From assembly GCA_019119045.1 (NCBI GenBank), contig DWXS01000005.1:1-39128 (forward strand): 39,128 nucleotides of DNA, in the 5' to 3' direction. The position numbers and the translations under genes are program-made. Origin of the DNA: Candidatus Mailhella merdavium. GTDB taxonomy: Bacteria > Desulfobacterota > Desulfovibrionia > Desulfovibrionales > Desulfovibrionaceae. The notes under the pieces were generated by a model. That model saw only the letters and a program-made list of their open reading frames with translations, was not told where the DNA came from and did no database searches. Positions 7,472 to 15,664 of this stretch are shown here, piece by piece (positions within the stretch are counted from its first letter, which is position 1; each line of letters begins with the position of its first letter).

Positions 7472-9132
7472 GCGCCGAAAAGACGGGTTTCCAGTTCCCG
7501 CGAGAAGCGGGGCAGGCCCGCGCCGGTCAGAGCGGAAACGGGCAGAGCCTGCGGGTAGGCAGCCAGCAGGGCAGAGCGGGTGTCGGCATCCGCCGCATCC
7601 CACTTGTTGAGTATCAGCAGGCGGGGAATACCGGAAAGATCGAGATCCGCCAGAATATTTTCCACGGATTCCATCTGACGATCAAAGTCGGGATGCGCCG
7701 CATCAGCCACATGCAGCAGAAGATCGGCTGATTCCAGCTCTTCCAGCGTGGCCCGGAAGGCCTCCACCAGCTCTTTGGGGAGATTCCGGATGAAGCCGAC
7801 GGTATCGGCCAGCACCAGTTCCCGTTCCTCCGGGAAGCGCAGGCGTCGTGTGGTGGGATCCAGCGTGGCAAAGAGCTTGTTTTCAGAAAGTACGTCGGAG
7901 CGTGTCAGCGCATTGAGCAGCGTGGATTTACCCGCGTTTGTATACCCTACCAGAGCAGCCACGGGCAGTCCCTGACGGTTCCTGCGGGCGCGCGTATGAG
8001 CGCGCTGGCGGCGCAGATCGTCCAGTTCCTTGCGGATGCGGGTCATGCGTTCGCGGATGCGGCGGCGATCCGTTTCCAGCTTTGTTTCCCCCGGGCCGCG
8101 TCCGCCTATGCCTCCCATGAGGCGGTCCATGGCTCTGCTTTTTCCCGCGTTGCGTCCGGCCAGACGGGGCAGAGTGTATTTGAGCTGGGCCAGCTCCACC
8201 TGAAGCTTGCCCGCCCGGGTTGTGGCGTGCTGCGCGAAAATGTCAAGAATAAGCTGGGTGCGATCCAGCACCTTGCGTTCGGTGATTTCCGCAAGATTAT
8301 GCAGCTGGGCCGGGGCAAGTTCCCCGTCAAAGACGATCAGGGAGGCCTGCCCGCGCAGAGCCAGCACCTCCAGTTCGGCCAGCTTGCTCTGCCCGAGTAT
8401 CTGACGCGGATTGACGCCGGCCACACGCTGGATCAGGCGGCCTGTGACTTCAACGTCTGCGGTACGGGCCAGCTCTTCCAGTTCGTCAAGAAAGGCTTCC
8501 TGCGTCGGACGGGGGGCCGGAGAGACGGAAACCAGAATTGCCCGTGTATTGCCGACAGCCGACGTTGCGCCGTCACGCAGACGGCTCCATTCTTCTTCGA
8601 GAGCCTCCGCTTCGGCGGCAAAATCTGTTTCCACCCGATCCCAGGGGACGGCTTCTTCCACCCGGCAGGCGTCTTCGGTGCTTCCCTCCGCGCCTTCCGC
8701 AAGCCCTGCGGGCAGAAGATGCGCGTTTTGAAAACGTTGGGGTGCGCCGAACTCGTCAACCGTCAGCACGGCGATTCCGTCCAGCCGCAGAAAGAGAAGG
8801 TCCATGAGATCTTCATGGGACAGCCCTTCCGGTGTGAGGTGCGTATGCAGCAGGCGCAGTCCGCGCAGTCTGCCCGCTCCGGTGCGGGCGCGGGGCAACT
8901 CCGGAATGAGAATGGACGCGGCGTCGCCGACGATGACCATTTCCACCCTGCCCTGCCGGTCGATGACGAGAGCTATCTGGCGGGAAAGAAGACGGGAGAG
9001 CGCGGCAAGCTCGCGGGCCTGCTCCGTGCTGTAGCCCCCGACGGGAGAATAGCGGCGCTGGCCCAGACGGGTCAGCGCCTTCATTTCGCTCGGCTTGAGC
9101 CCCGCAGTGTGGCCTTCCACTCTGGCGGCCAT
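7462..9132 (-). CDS. hflX: Ribosome-associated GTPase HflX
   Basis: HflX GTPase, which binds the 50S/70S ribosome and in several bacteria splits stalled or stressed ribosomes. The GTPase core has P-loop GYTNAGKST (from residue 396), DTVGF (about residue 443) and NKWD (about residue 509). Before it lie the HflX domain (VNPRQILGQSKLAELE, IVFDGELAPAQLHNL) and the helical linker GGRGPGETKLETDRR. At 556 residues it is longer than E. coli HflX (about 426). The first about 200 residues are an extra domain, also seen in other long HflX proteins, with LRGLRLLHTHL near its middle. A strong AGGAGG Shine-Dalgarno lies upstream of the ATG. It stands downstream of the purH N-domain gene on the same strand, separated by an 80-base gap with a hairpin. 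Confidence 0.95.
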   Translation of the reverse strand: MAARVEGHTAGLKPSEMKALTRLGQRRYSPVGGYSTEQARELAALSRLLSRQIALVIDRQGRVEMVIVGDAASILIPELPRARTGAGRLRGLRLLHTHLTPEGLSHEDLMDLLFLRLDGIAVLTVDEFGAPQRFQNAHLLPAGLAEGAEGSTEDACRVEEAVPWDRVETDFAAEAEALEEEWSRLRDGATSAVGNTRAILVSVSPAPRPTQEAFLDELEELARTADVEVTGRLIQRVAGVNPRQILGQSKLAELEVLALRGQASLIVFDGELAPAQLHNLAEITERKVLDRTQLILDIFAQHATTRAGKLQVELAQLKYTLPRLAGRNAGKSRAMDRLMGGIGGRGPGETKLETDRRRIRERMTRIRKELDDLRRQRAHTRARRNRQGLPVAALVGYTNAGKSTLLNALTRSDVLSENKLFATLDPTTRRLRFPEERELVLADTVGFIRNLPKELVEAFRATLEELESADLLLHVADAAHPDFDRQMESVENILADLDLSGIPRLLILNKWDAADADTRSALLAAYPQALPVSALTGAGLPRFSRELETRLFGAKN

Positions 9133-9180
9133 GTCTGGGCCCCTCCTGAATATGTGGTGTTGTCCGGCGTTCTGCCGTTT

Positions 9181-9202
9181 CCGCGCCTGCGCGCAGGCGC
9201 GG
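9181..9202. repeat. Perfect 22-base palindrome between purH-N and hflX
   Basis: A GC-only, perfectly self-complementary sequence (11-base arms) ten bases beyond the purH-N stop codon. No T-run follows on either strand, so it may be a transcript-stabilising or weak terminator hairpin. Confidence 0.55.
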
Positions 9203-9212
9203 AATGTCCGTG

Positions 9213-9797
9213 TTATGCGCCGAGGTATTTGGAAATCATTTCGTCATAGCGGGACGTGATCGAGAAGGTCAGAGCCGCCATGCGTTTACGGAAGTCAAGA
9301 TCGACGGCGCCCGTTTCAATCTGAGTCCGGGCTTCGTCATAATATTTCGGATCGGGTACGACGAGTATGCTGTGGAAATTCTTGGCAGAAGCCCGCAGCA
9401 GGCAGGGGCCGCCGATGTCGATTTCCTCCACCATATCGCGGAGCGGGAGCTTTTTTTCCAGTGCGGAGGCAAAGTCGTACAGGTTCACACAGACCAGATC
9501 GAAGGGTTCGATGTTGTGTTCCCGCAGCGTGGCAAGATGCTCGGGCTTGTCCTTGTCGGCCAGAATGCCGCCGTGGATCTTCGGGTGCAGCGTCTTGACG
9601 CGGCCTCCCAGAATTTCCGGGAAACCGGTGACATCGCTCACCGCAGTGACGGGCAGCCCCTGATCCTTCAGAAACTTCATGGTTCCGCCGGTAGAAACCA
9701 GCTCAACGTTCCTGTCGTGCAGGAAGCGTGCGAATTCCGCCAGGCCGTCTTTGTGTGTCACGCTCAGAAGAGCGCGCCGGATGGGCAGACGATCCAT
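9213..9797 (-). CDS. purH: Stand-alone IMP cyclohydrolase (PurH N-terminal domain)
   Basis: Predicted IMP cyclohydrolase, the final ring-closing step of purine synthesis (FAICAR to IMP). The 194 residues match only the N-terminal MGS-like domain of PurH. Visible motifs are ALLSVTHKDGLAEFA, STGGTMKFLKDQG, GGRVKTLHPKIHGGIL and EIDIGGPCLLRASAKNF. The C-terminal AICAR formyltransferase domain of the usual PurH (about 520 residues) is absent: the frame stops soon after RYDEMISKYLGA, without a sign of frameshift. A separate formyltransferase gene elsewhere is therefore expected, as is known for some Desulfovibrio genomes. There is no close operon partner. The gap upstream (9798-9983) holds only a small CCCCT-AGGGG hairpin at 9945-9960. 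Confidence 0.92.
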   Translation of the reverse strand: MDRLPIRRALLSVTHKDGLAEFARFLHDRNVELVSTGGTMKFLKDQGLPVTAVSDVTGFPEILGGRVKTLHPKIHGGILADKDKPEHLATLREHNIEPFDLVCVNLYDFASALEKKLPLRDMVEEIDIGGPCLLRASAKNFHSILVVPDPKYYDEARTQIETGAVDLDFRKRMAALTFSITSRYDEMISKYLGA

Positions 9798-9983
9798 TCT
9801 CTTTCCCCTTTTTCAGCAGGTTTTTCCGCGCTCGGAAGAGCGCGTCCGGAGCCATTGTGCCAGAGGATGCATACCCTTGCAACGCCGGGCTTTGTCCGCA
9901 GACGGGGCAGAGGAGCGTCTCCATGTTCTGCGCCGGGTCGGGTACCCCTTTCGTCAGGGGCATCCGATAGAGGAGTTTTCCGT

Positions 9984-11387
9984 TCAGCGTATCTTGCCGT
10001 TCTCCGGTTCAATTTGCTGCAGCGCGGCCACGGTGCCGGAATGACGTGTTGCTCCTGCCAGCACGATCAGGGCGGAGAGTCCCATTCCCCAATATCCGAA
10101 TGTGGGGACGCCCGTCAGTGCCGCGCACAGCCCCAGCATGCCTCCGCAGGACAGAGCAAGTGTGGAGACAGCGGAAGAAGGTCTGCGCTTTGCGGGCAGG
10201 ATCATGGCGCAGAATACGGGCGCGACTACGCCGCTGACATAGATATCGTTGGCCATGAGCAGCAGGGAAAGAATGCCGTGTCCGCGTGTGGCAAGGGCAA
10301 GGGCGGCCAGACCGAGCAGCAGCGTGGCGATGCGGCAGCGGGATACCTCCTTTCCCGTGCGGGCGGGCAGAAGATCATTGCACAGTACGGTAGAGGCTGT
10401 GATCAGGCAGGAGTCCGCCGAGGAAAGCACCGCGCTGAGCAGGGCAAGGAGCAGCGCGAGGGACGCCCAGGCGGGCATATGTTCCAGAGCTGCGGGCAGT
10501 ACGGCATCCGGCGGACAGTCCGGAGGCACGAAGCCCCGGCAGGATATGCCGAGCATGGTGACGATCACGGCGCAGAGCAGCAGCCCCAGGACGGCGATAC
10601 GGCAGCCGCTGACGGCACTGCTGCTGTCCCGCGCGCTGAGAACGCGGCCGAAGAGCATGGGGCAGACCACATAACTGCCGCCGAGTACGGCCATGAAATA
10701 GCCGAGGCGCGAAGGAGGAAACTGTTCGTTGACCAGCTCGAGAGGCGCGCTTGTGAGCTGGGCGGGATCGCGGAGCAGCAGAAAGAGGCAGGCCAGACTC
10801 ACTCCGGCGAGCAGTATGACGAATTGCGGCACGTCGCTGCGGATGACGGAAGCCTGACCACCCAGCAGAGCATACAGGACGATGATCCCCGCCCCCAGAA
10901 TCAGGGCCGCGCCGGCCTCAAGGCCTGTCAGGGAGGCGGTGAGTCTGCCCATGGCCGTGAACTGGGCGGCCAGAATGGCCAGCCAGGCGGGAACGATGAT
11001 GACGGCCACCAGACGACGCGGGGAAAGAGGGAAGGCGTGCTGTTGTCCGCTTCCGTTCAGAAATGTGTCCGCCATTTCCGGCATGGTACTCGCGCCGCTT
11101 TCCCGGACTTTTTTTGCCAGAAAGAGCGTCAGCGCCATCAGGCCGCACGCGCCGCTGCCCAGCCACCAGAAGGCTGGAGTTCCCGCCTGCCAGGCAAGCC
11201 CGGCCATGCCCAGCGTGGCGGAGCCGCCCACACAGGACGCAATGATGGAGATACCCACCTGCCAGGGGCCGGAACGCCGGTTGTTGACGAAGAAGGCGTC
11301 CTTTCCGTTTCCGGCACGGAGTTCCCGCCGGGCTTCCAGCAGGCCCATACCCGTCAGCAGCAGGGCGTAGAGGAGAAAGAGCGTCAC
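9984..11387 (-). CDS. Sodium:solute symporter (SSS family), coupled to bioDA
   Basis: Predicted sodium-driven solute importer of the SSS family (PanF/PutP-like). The 467 residues form about 12-13 membrane helices. The N-terminal part shows the family pattern: a charged loop with FFVNNRRSGPWQVGISIIASCVGGSATLGM (written here only as its elements FFVNNR and GGSATLG, about residues 32-59). A later helix has SAVLSSADSCLITAS (about residues 338-352), matching the SSS consensus around the sodium site. The start codon is GTG and overlaps the bioDA stop as GTGA, so translation is probably coupled. That places an importer as the third gene of the biotin unit, making a biotin precursor (for example pimelate), or biotin itself, a reasonable but unproven substrate. 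Confidence 0.88.
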   Translation of the reverse strand: MTLFLLYALLLTGMGLLEARRELRAGNGKDAFFVNNRRSGPWQVGISIIASCVGGSATLGMAGLAWQAGTPAFWWLGSGACGLMALTLFLAKKVRESGASTMPEMADTFLNGSGQQHAFPLSPRRLVAVIIVPAWLAILAAQFTAMGRLTASLTGLEAGAALILGAGIIVLYALLGGQASVIRSDVPQFVILLAGVSLACLFLLLRDPAQLTSAPLELVNEQFPPSRLGYFMAVLGGSYVVCPMLFGRVLSARDSSSAVSGCRIAVLGLLLCAVIVTMLGISCRGFVPPDCPPDAVLPAALEHMPAWASLALLLALLSAVLSSADSCLITASTVLCNDLLPARTGKEVSRCRIATLLLGLAALALATRGHGILSLLLMANDIYVSGVVAPVFCAMILPAKRRPSSAVSTLALSCGGMLGLCAALTGVPTFGYWGMGLSALIVLAGATRHSGTVAALQQIEPENGKIR

Positions 11388-13465
11388 AGGTGCATCCTCT
11401 GTTCAAAGGCCAGACGGACGGCGCTGGTCAGCGCGTCCAGATCCGCGTCGGCAGTGATGAACGGCGGCATGAGATATACGGTTCGATGAAAGGGACGTAT
11501 CCATACCCCGTGTTGGACGAAGAATTTCTGTAAGTTTTCCACGTTGACGGGCGTCTGCGTTTCCACCACGCCGATGGCGCCGAGAACGCGCACGTCGGAT
11601 ACGCCGGGCATGTTCCGGCAGGCTTCCAGCCCCCGGGCAAGACGCGCTTCAATTCTGCGTACGTTTTCCTGCCAGGGGGAATTCAGCAGATCGTCCACGG
11701 CTGCTCCCGCCACAGCGCAGGCCAGAGGGTTGGCCATGAAGGTCGGCCCGTGCATGAACAGCCCCGGAACGGCGTCGACGGCAGGATGTGAGATGCGTTC
11801 CGCGATATGTCGGCCGACAAGTACGGCGGAAAGCGTCATGGTGCCGCCGGTCAGAGCCTTACCCAGACACATGATATCTGGAGAAATGCCCGCCCATTCC
11901 GAGGCAAAGAGTCTGCCCGTGCGTCCGAATCCCGTGGCGATCTCATCCGCCACGAGCAGAATATCCAGTTCGTCGCACAGACGGCGCAGGCGGCGCAGAT
12001 ATTCGGGGTGATAGAACCACATGCCGCCCGCGCCCTGAACGATGGGCTCCACGACGACGGCGCTCAGCGTTGGTGCTTCCTGCCGCAGGATACGTTCCGT
12101 TTCCGTGAAGCCGGCCGGATCAAAGGGACGGTCGAAGCGGCATGAGGGCCGATCCAGAAAGAGCTGGCGCGGCAGAACAGCGGTGAACAGATGATGCATT
12201 CCGGTAACGGGATCGCACAGCGACATGGCCCCGCAGGTATCTCCATGATAGGCTCCGCGCAGGGCGGCCAGACGGGTTTTCTTCCGTTTACCCTCGGCCT
12301 GCCGGTATTGCAGGCACAACTTGATTGCAACTTCCACGGCCACGGAGCCGGAGTCGGCGAAAAAGACTTGCGTCAGACCTTCCGGAGCCAGCCGGATCAG
12401 CTTTTGCGCCAGTGTTACGGCAGGTGCGTGGGTCAGTCCGCCGAACATGACGTGCGGCATACGTTCGGCCTGCTCTTTCAACGCCCGAATCATGGCCGGA
12501 CGACGGTAGCCCTGCGCCGCACACCACCAGGAGGACATGCCGTCCACCAGCACGCTCCCGTCCCGCAGATGAATGCGGGAGCCTTCCGTGGCGACGGCTT
12601 CCCATACCTCCGGCCCAGGAACGGCGGAGGCGTAGGGATGCCAGACGTGTTCCCTGTCGAAGCTTAATATATCCTCCGGGGCCGGGTGATGCGCTTCTCG
12701 GGTAGGACTGCTGTTCAGAGCGCGCACGACCTTGCTCATCCGGGACGAGAGTTCTGCCCATGCCGCATCCTGCATTTCCGTATGCGGACTGTTCAGATTC
12801 GGCAGAAAGGGCAGTTCCGCCAGCAGGGGAAAGCCGAGAGCTTCGCCCCGGCGGGCCAGTACGGCGACATTGTCCGCCAGCAGTTCGGCTTCATCGGACG
12901 TTCCGCGGGAAATGCGGCACAGAACCATGCCCAGACCATGCAGTCCCCGAGCCTTCAGAGCTTCGATCGCGAGCAGCGCATGATTGATGCAGCCCAGTTT
13001 GTTCCCCACCGCCAGCAGCACGGGAAGTTCCAGCGCAGTCATGAGGTCGAGCATGTCTTCCTGCTCATTGAGGGGAACATATACGCCCCCTGCGCCTTCA
13101 ATCAGCGTGAAGGAGGCTTGAGAAGCTTCCTGTCGGCAGGAACGGGTCAGTTCCGTCACCGTCAGCGAGGCTCCTGCATCACGGGCGGCCAGATGAGGAG
13201 AACATGCGGGAAGAAAACGGCGCAGGGCGGAGGTTCGGCGTTCCGCGTCCCGAAGATGCAGGCCCCGCAACGCCTCCTGCCAGCGCAGAGTGTCCGGGGC
13301 CAGAAGTTGTCCCTTCTTGCCGGGAAGACAGCCGGTCTGTACGGGTTTGACTGCCCGCGCATCCGAACCCTGTTCCAGCAGCGCGCGCAGCAGCGCGCCT
13401 GTGGTTACGGTTTTGCCCGCGTCCGTGTCCGAACCGGTGATGAAGCAGCCGCGCAGAGCGTTCAT
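11384..13465 (-). CDS. bioDA: BioD-BioA fusion (dethiobiotin synthetase / DAPA aminotransferase)
   Basis: A 693-residue fusion of two successive biotin enzymes. Residues about 1-240 are BioD, which closes the ureido ring of dethiobiotin with ATP and CO2: P-loop GSDTDAGKT (11-19), VKPVQTG, and EGAGGVYVPL. Residues about 265-693 are BioA, the PLP enzyme that converts KAPA to DAPA: HVWHPYAS at the start, the DGMSSWW segment, YHGDTCGAMSL, the cofactor aspartate in ADEIATGFGRTG, and the PLP lysine in CLGKALTGG. The linker (about residues 240-265) is short. BioD comes first although BioA acts first. Start ATG overlaps the bioB stop (ATGA), and the stop overlaps the symporter start (GTGA). All active-site motifs looked for are intact, so both activities are expected. 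Confidence 0.96.
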   Translation of the reverse strand: MNALRGCFITGSDTDAGKTVTTGALLRALLEQGSDARAVKPVQTGCLPGKKGQLLAPDTLRWQEALRGLHLRDAERRTSALRRFLPACSPHLAARDAGASLTVTELTRSCRQEASQASFTLIEGAGGVYVPLNEQEDMLDLMTALELPVLLAVGNKLGCINHALLAIEALKARGLHGLGMVLCRISRGTSDEAELLADNVAVLARRGEALGFPLLAELPFLPNLNSPHTEMQDAAWAELSSRMSKVVRALNSSPTREAHHPAPEDILSFDREHVWHPYASAVPGPEVWEAVATEGSRIHLRDGSVLVDGMSSWWCAAQGYRRPAMIRALKEQAERMPHVMFGGLTHAPAVTLAQKLIRLAPEGLTQVFFADSGSVAVEVAIKLCLQYRQAEGKRKKTRLAALRGAYHGDTCGAMSLCDPVTGMHHLFTAVLPRQLFLDRPSCRFDRPFDPAGFTETERILRQEAPTLSAVVVEPIVQGAGGMWFYHPEYLRRLRRLCDELDILLVADEIATGFGRTGRLFASEWAGISPDIMCLGKALTGGTMTLSAVLVGRHIAERISHPAVDAVPGLFMHGPTFMANPLACAVAGAAVDDLLNSPWQENVRRIEARLARGLEACRNMPGVSDVRVLGAIGVVETQTPVNVENLQKFFVQHGVWIRPFHRTVYLMPPFITADADLDALTSAVRLAFEQRMHL

Positions 13466-14463
13466 GCGTTCGAGCCTGCAGGGTTTGAAGCGCGAAGGCC
13501 GAGAGCGGACAGCATGGCGTTGTCTTCTTCAAAGGCGCGTCCGGCCGTAGTCAGATAATCTCCGGTCATGATCCTGCTGGCTCCGGCGGCAAAGACCCAT
13601 GACTGCCATTGCCCCAGGGCGTGTTCCCTGCCGCCGCAGATGACCACGTCTTTGCCGGGATTGAGCAGCCGCATCAGCGCAATGCAGCGCAGAGCCTCTC
13701 CGGGCGAAAGAGGAGCTTTTCCTTCCAGCGGCGTGCCGGGAATGGCTTTCAGAAAGTTGATTGCCAGAGAGTCCACGTTTTCCCCGGCCAGTGTCAACCC
13801 CAGTTCCACACGCTGTTCCGGGCTTTCGCCCAGGCCGAAAATTCCGCAGCTGCACAGTTCCAGGCCGGCCCGGCGTGCGGCGCGCAGGGTTTCAAGGTCT
13901 TCCGCATATTCGTGAGTGCTGCATATTGCGGAAAAATGGCTGGCGGAAGTTTCCAGATTATGATGATAGCGGCTGAAGCCCGCGTCTTTCAGGCGACGAC
14001 CCCGCTCTTCCGTCAGCATGCCGAGGGAAGCGCACAGGCGTATGTTCACTTCGCGCCGTATGCGTTCCGCCGCGGCGCACAGAGCGTCGAGTTCCGCGTC
14101 GTCAAGTGCGGTGCCGCTGGTAACGATGCCGAAGCGGGAAACTCCGGCCTGCGCCAGCGTTTCCGCCCGGCGCAGCAATTTGTCTTCATCCATGAGCGGA
14201 TAGACGGGCGCGCCGGTACGGTGGTGAGCGGACTGGGCACAGAAGGCGCAGTTCTCCGGACAGAGGCCGGATTTTGCGTTGACGATGCCGCAGCTTGAAC
14301 CGGCCTTCGGCCCGAAGACAGCGCGCGCTGCCCCCGCAACAGTCAGCATGTCCAGAGTATCCGTTTCCGGCAGGCGAACCAGAGTCAGGGCTTCCTGTTC
14401 AGTCAGCAGGGGAAGAGCGCCTGCCGCAATGCGGTCGAGAAGGGTGTGCAGAAGCGTGTGCAT
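13462..14463 (-). CDS. bioB: Biotin synthase
   Basis: Radical-SAM biotin synthase, which inserts sulfur into dethiobiotin. The 333 residues show the [4Fe-4S]-binding C-x3-C-x2-C motif as Cys68, Cys72 and Cys75 (GLCPENCAFCAQS). Further features are the YHHNLETS segment and the cysteine pattern CSCGIFGLGES, where family members have a [2Fe-2S] ligand, and the GREHALG motif near the C-terminus. It is the first gene of the unit bioB-bioDA-symporter and is divergent from birA. It is preceded by a promoter-operator region listed separately. The stop codon overlaps the bioDA start. Genes for the first pathway steps (bioF, bioC/H or substitutes) are not in the window. Confidence 0.97.
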   Translation of the reverse strand: MHTLLHTLLDRIAAGALPLLTEQEALTLVRLPETDTLDMLTVAGAARAVFGPKAGSSCGIVNAKSGLCPENCAFCAQSAHHRTGAPVYPLMDEDKLLRRAETLAQAGVSRFGIVTSGTALDDAELDALCAAAERIRREVNIRLCASLGMLTEERGRRLKDAGFSRYHHNLETSASHFSAICSTHEYAEDLETLRAARRAGLELCSCGIFGLGESPEQRVELGLTLAGENVDSLAINFLKAIPGTPLEGKAPLSPGEALRCIALMRLLNPGKDVVICGGREHALGQWQSWVFAAGASRIMTGDYLTTAGRAFEEDNAMLSALGLRASNPAGSNA

Positions 14464-14578
14464 GGCAATATTCTTTTCAGGGGAGGAACGTCCCGTCGGC
14501 GCGGAAATGCGCTTGAAGCAGCGTGGACTCCCGGTTTAAAAGGTGAAACGTCAAGGCGACTGGTATCAGTCCTTGTTT

Positions 14579-14616
14579 TATAATGTCAACCTGATTTTTT
14601 GATATAAGGTTTACAA
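14579..14616. promoter_or_regulatory. BirA operator overlapping divergent bio/birA promoter elements
   Basis: Left half TGTCAACC (14584-14591) and right half GGTTTACAA (14608-14616) are separated by 16 bases. This matches the known BirA box TTGTAAACC-N14-16-GGTTTACAA: the right half is perfect, and the left half matches at 7 of 9 positions. On the plus strand a perfect -10 box TATAAT (14579-14584) runs into the left half. On the minus strand the left half itself contains a perfect -35 box TTGACA (14589-14584) pointing to bioB, though the matching -10 is weak; TATAAA on that strand (14582-14577) is another candidate. The right half ends one base before the birA ATG, so bound BirA should also cover the birA ribosome-binding site (AAGG). 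Confidence 0.85.
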
Positions 14617-14617
14617 T

Positions 14618-15463
14618 ATGCCCGGACATCTTGTTCAGAATTCAGACGAAGGCGCACCTAGGGTTACGCGGGATCGTGTGCTGGAGCTGTTGCGGGAGGC
14701 ATCTGCGGGAAAGGGAGAAGGCTGGTGTTCCGGTGAAGATATGTCCCGGAAGCTGGGCTTGAGCAGGGCTGCGGTGGGCAAGCATGTAAAGGCCTTGCGC
14801 GCACAGGGCTTTCTTATAGAGGCCGTTCCCCGGCGGGGCTATCGTCTTCTTATGGAAGAGGGCGAGTTTTCCGTTTCTTCGGTTATGTCCGGTCTGCGCA
14901 CGCATCTGCTGGGCAGAAAACCATGGGTATGGCTGGAAGAGACGGATACAACCAATAATGTTGCCGTGCGCGCCGCGCTGGACGGAGCGGAAGAAGGATG
15001 CGTTGTGCTCGCCGGTCGTCAGTCCTCCGGCAGGGGACGCAGGGGGAGGGCCTGGTTTTCAGCTCCCCGCAGTCTGGCCTTTACGGTGGTGCTGCGCCCT
15101 TCGCGGACTACGGCGCAGGAGCTGACGCATATGGCCTTGCGGGCTGTGAGCGGAGCCATACGCGAAGTCTGCGGGCTGGAGTGTGAAATCAAGGAACCCA
15201 ACGACGTGCTGCTGCGGGGGACAAAAATTTGCGGCGTGTTGACGGAAAGCGGGCTGCGCGCGGAAGAACTTGACTGGGTTGTCGTCGGCATAGGCGTTAA
15301 TGTGAATGTGCGTGAGGAGGATTTTTCTCCTGATATTCGTGAGCGGGCAGGTTCTCTGTTCCTTGCGACGGGTCGGCCTGTATCGAGGGCAGAGCTTCTG
15401 AGGCGTATTCTGGAATTGTTTGAAGAGTCGTATCTTGCGGCGGAAGGGCGGCAGGAGGCATGA
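14618..15463 (+). CDS. birA: BirA: biotin protein ligase and bio repressor
   Basis: Bifunctional BirA. It makes biotinyl-AMP and attaches biotin to carrier proteins, and as holo-repressor it binds the bio operator. Residues about 15-78 are a winged helix-turn-helix (DMSRKLGLSRAAVGKHVKAL), so repression is expected. The ligase domain has the adenylate-binding GRGRRGR motif (138-144), followed by WFSAPRSLAFTVVLRP. The usual KWPND motif reads KEPND (192-196), which is an uncommon tryptophan-to-glutamate change; the following DVLL and GTKICGVLTES segments are normal. Length of 281 residues is slightly short of E. coli BirA (321). The operator adjoins its start codon, so it probably regulates itself along with bioB. 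Confidence 0.94.
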   Translation: MPGHLVQNSDEGAPRVTRDRVLELLREASAGKGEGWCSGEDMSRKLGLSRAAVGKHVKALRAQGFLIEAVPRRGYRLLMEEGEFSVSSVMSGLRTHLLGRKPWVWLEETDTTNNVAVRAALDGAEEGCVVLAGRQSSGRGRRGRAWFSAPRSLAFTVVLRPSRTTAQELTHMALRAVSGAIREVCGLECEIKEPNDVLLRGTKICGVLTESGLRAEELDWVVVGIGVNVNVREEDFSPDIRERAGSLFLATGRPVSRAELLRRILELFEESYLAAEGRQEA

Positions 15464-15664
15464 AGGGACAGGCTCGCCCGTATGGGTATGGGCCGGAGGC
15501 GGTCATTTCTTCCGCGCAACAACGAGCAGTTTCCATGGAGGATGATGATTGCCCGGACGCGGGGGAAACATGGTTTCGAGGCCCGGCTTCCGGGAAAAGG
15601 GGGGAGCGCAGAGTCTTTCCTGCCGCGATACGGAATATACGGGCTTTTCTGGCCGCTGGCGAGT

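Noticed and set aside
9204..11489. Plus-strand open frame of 761 codons over purH-N and the symporter
   Set aside because: A mirror frame in GC-rich DNA. It has a Gln/Arg/His-rich composition without a family match; the minus-strand proteins are clear.
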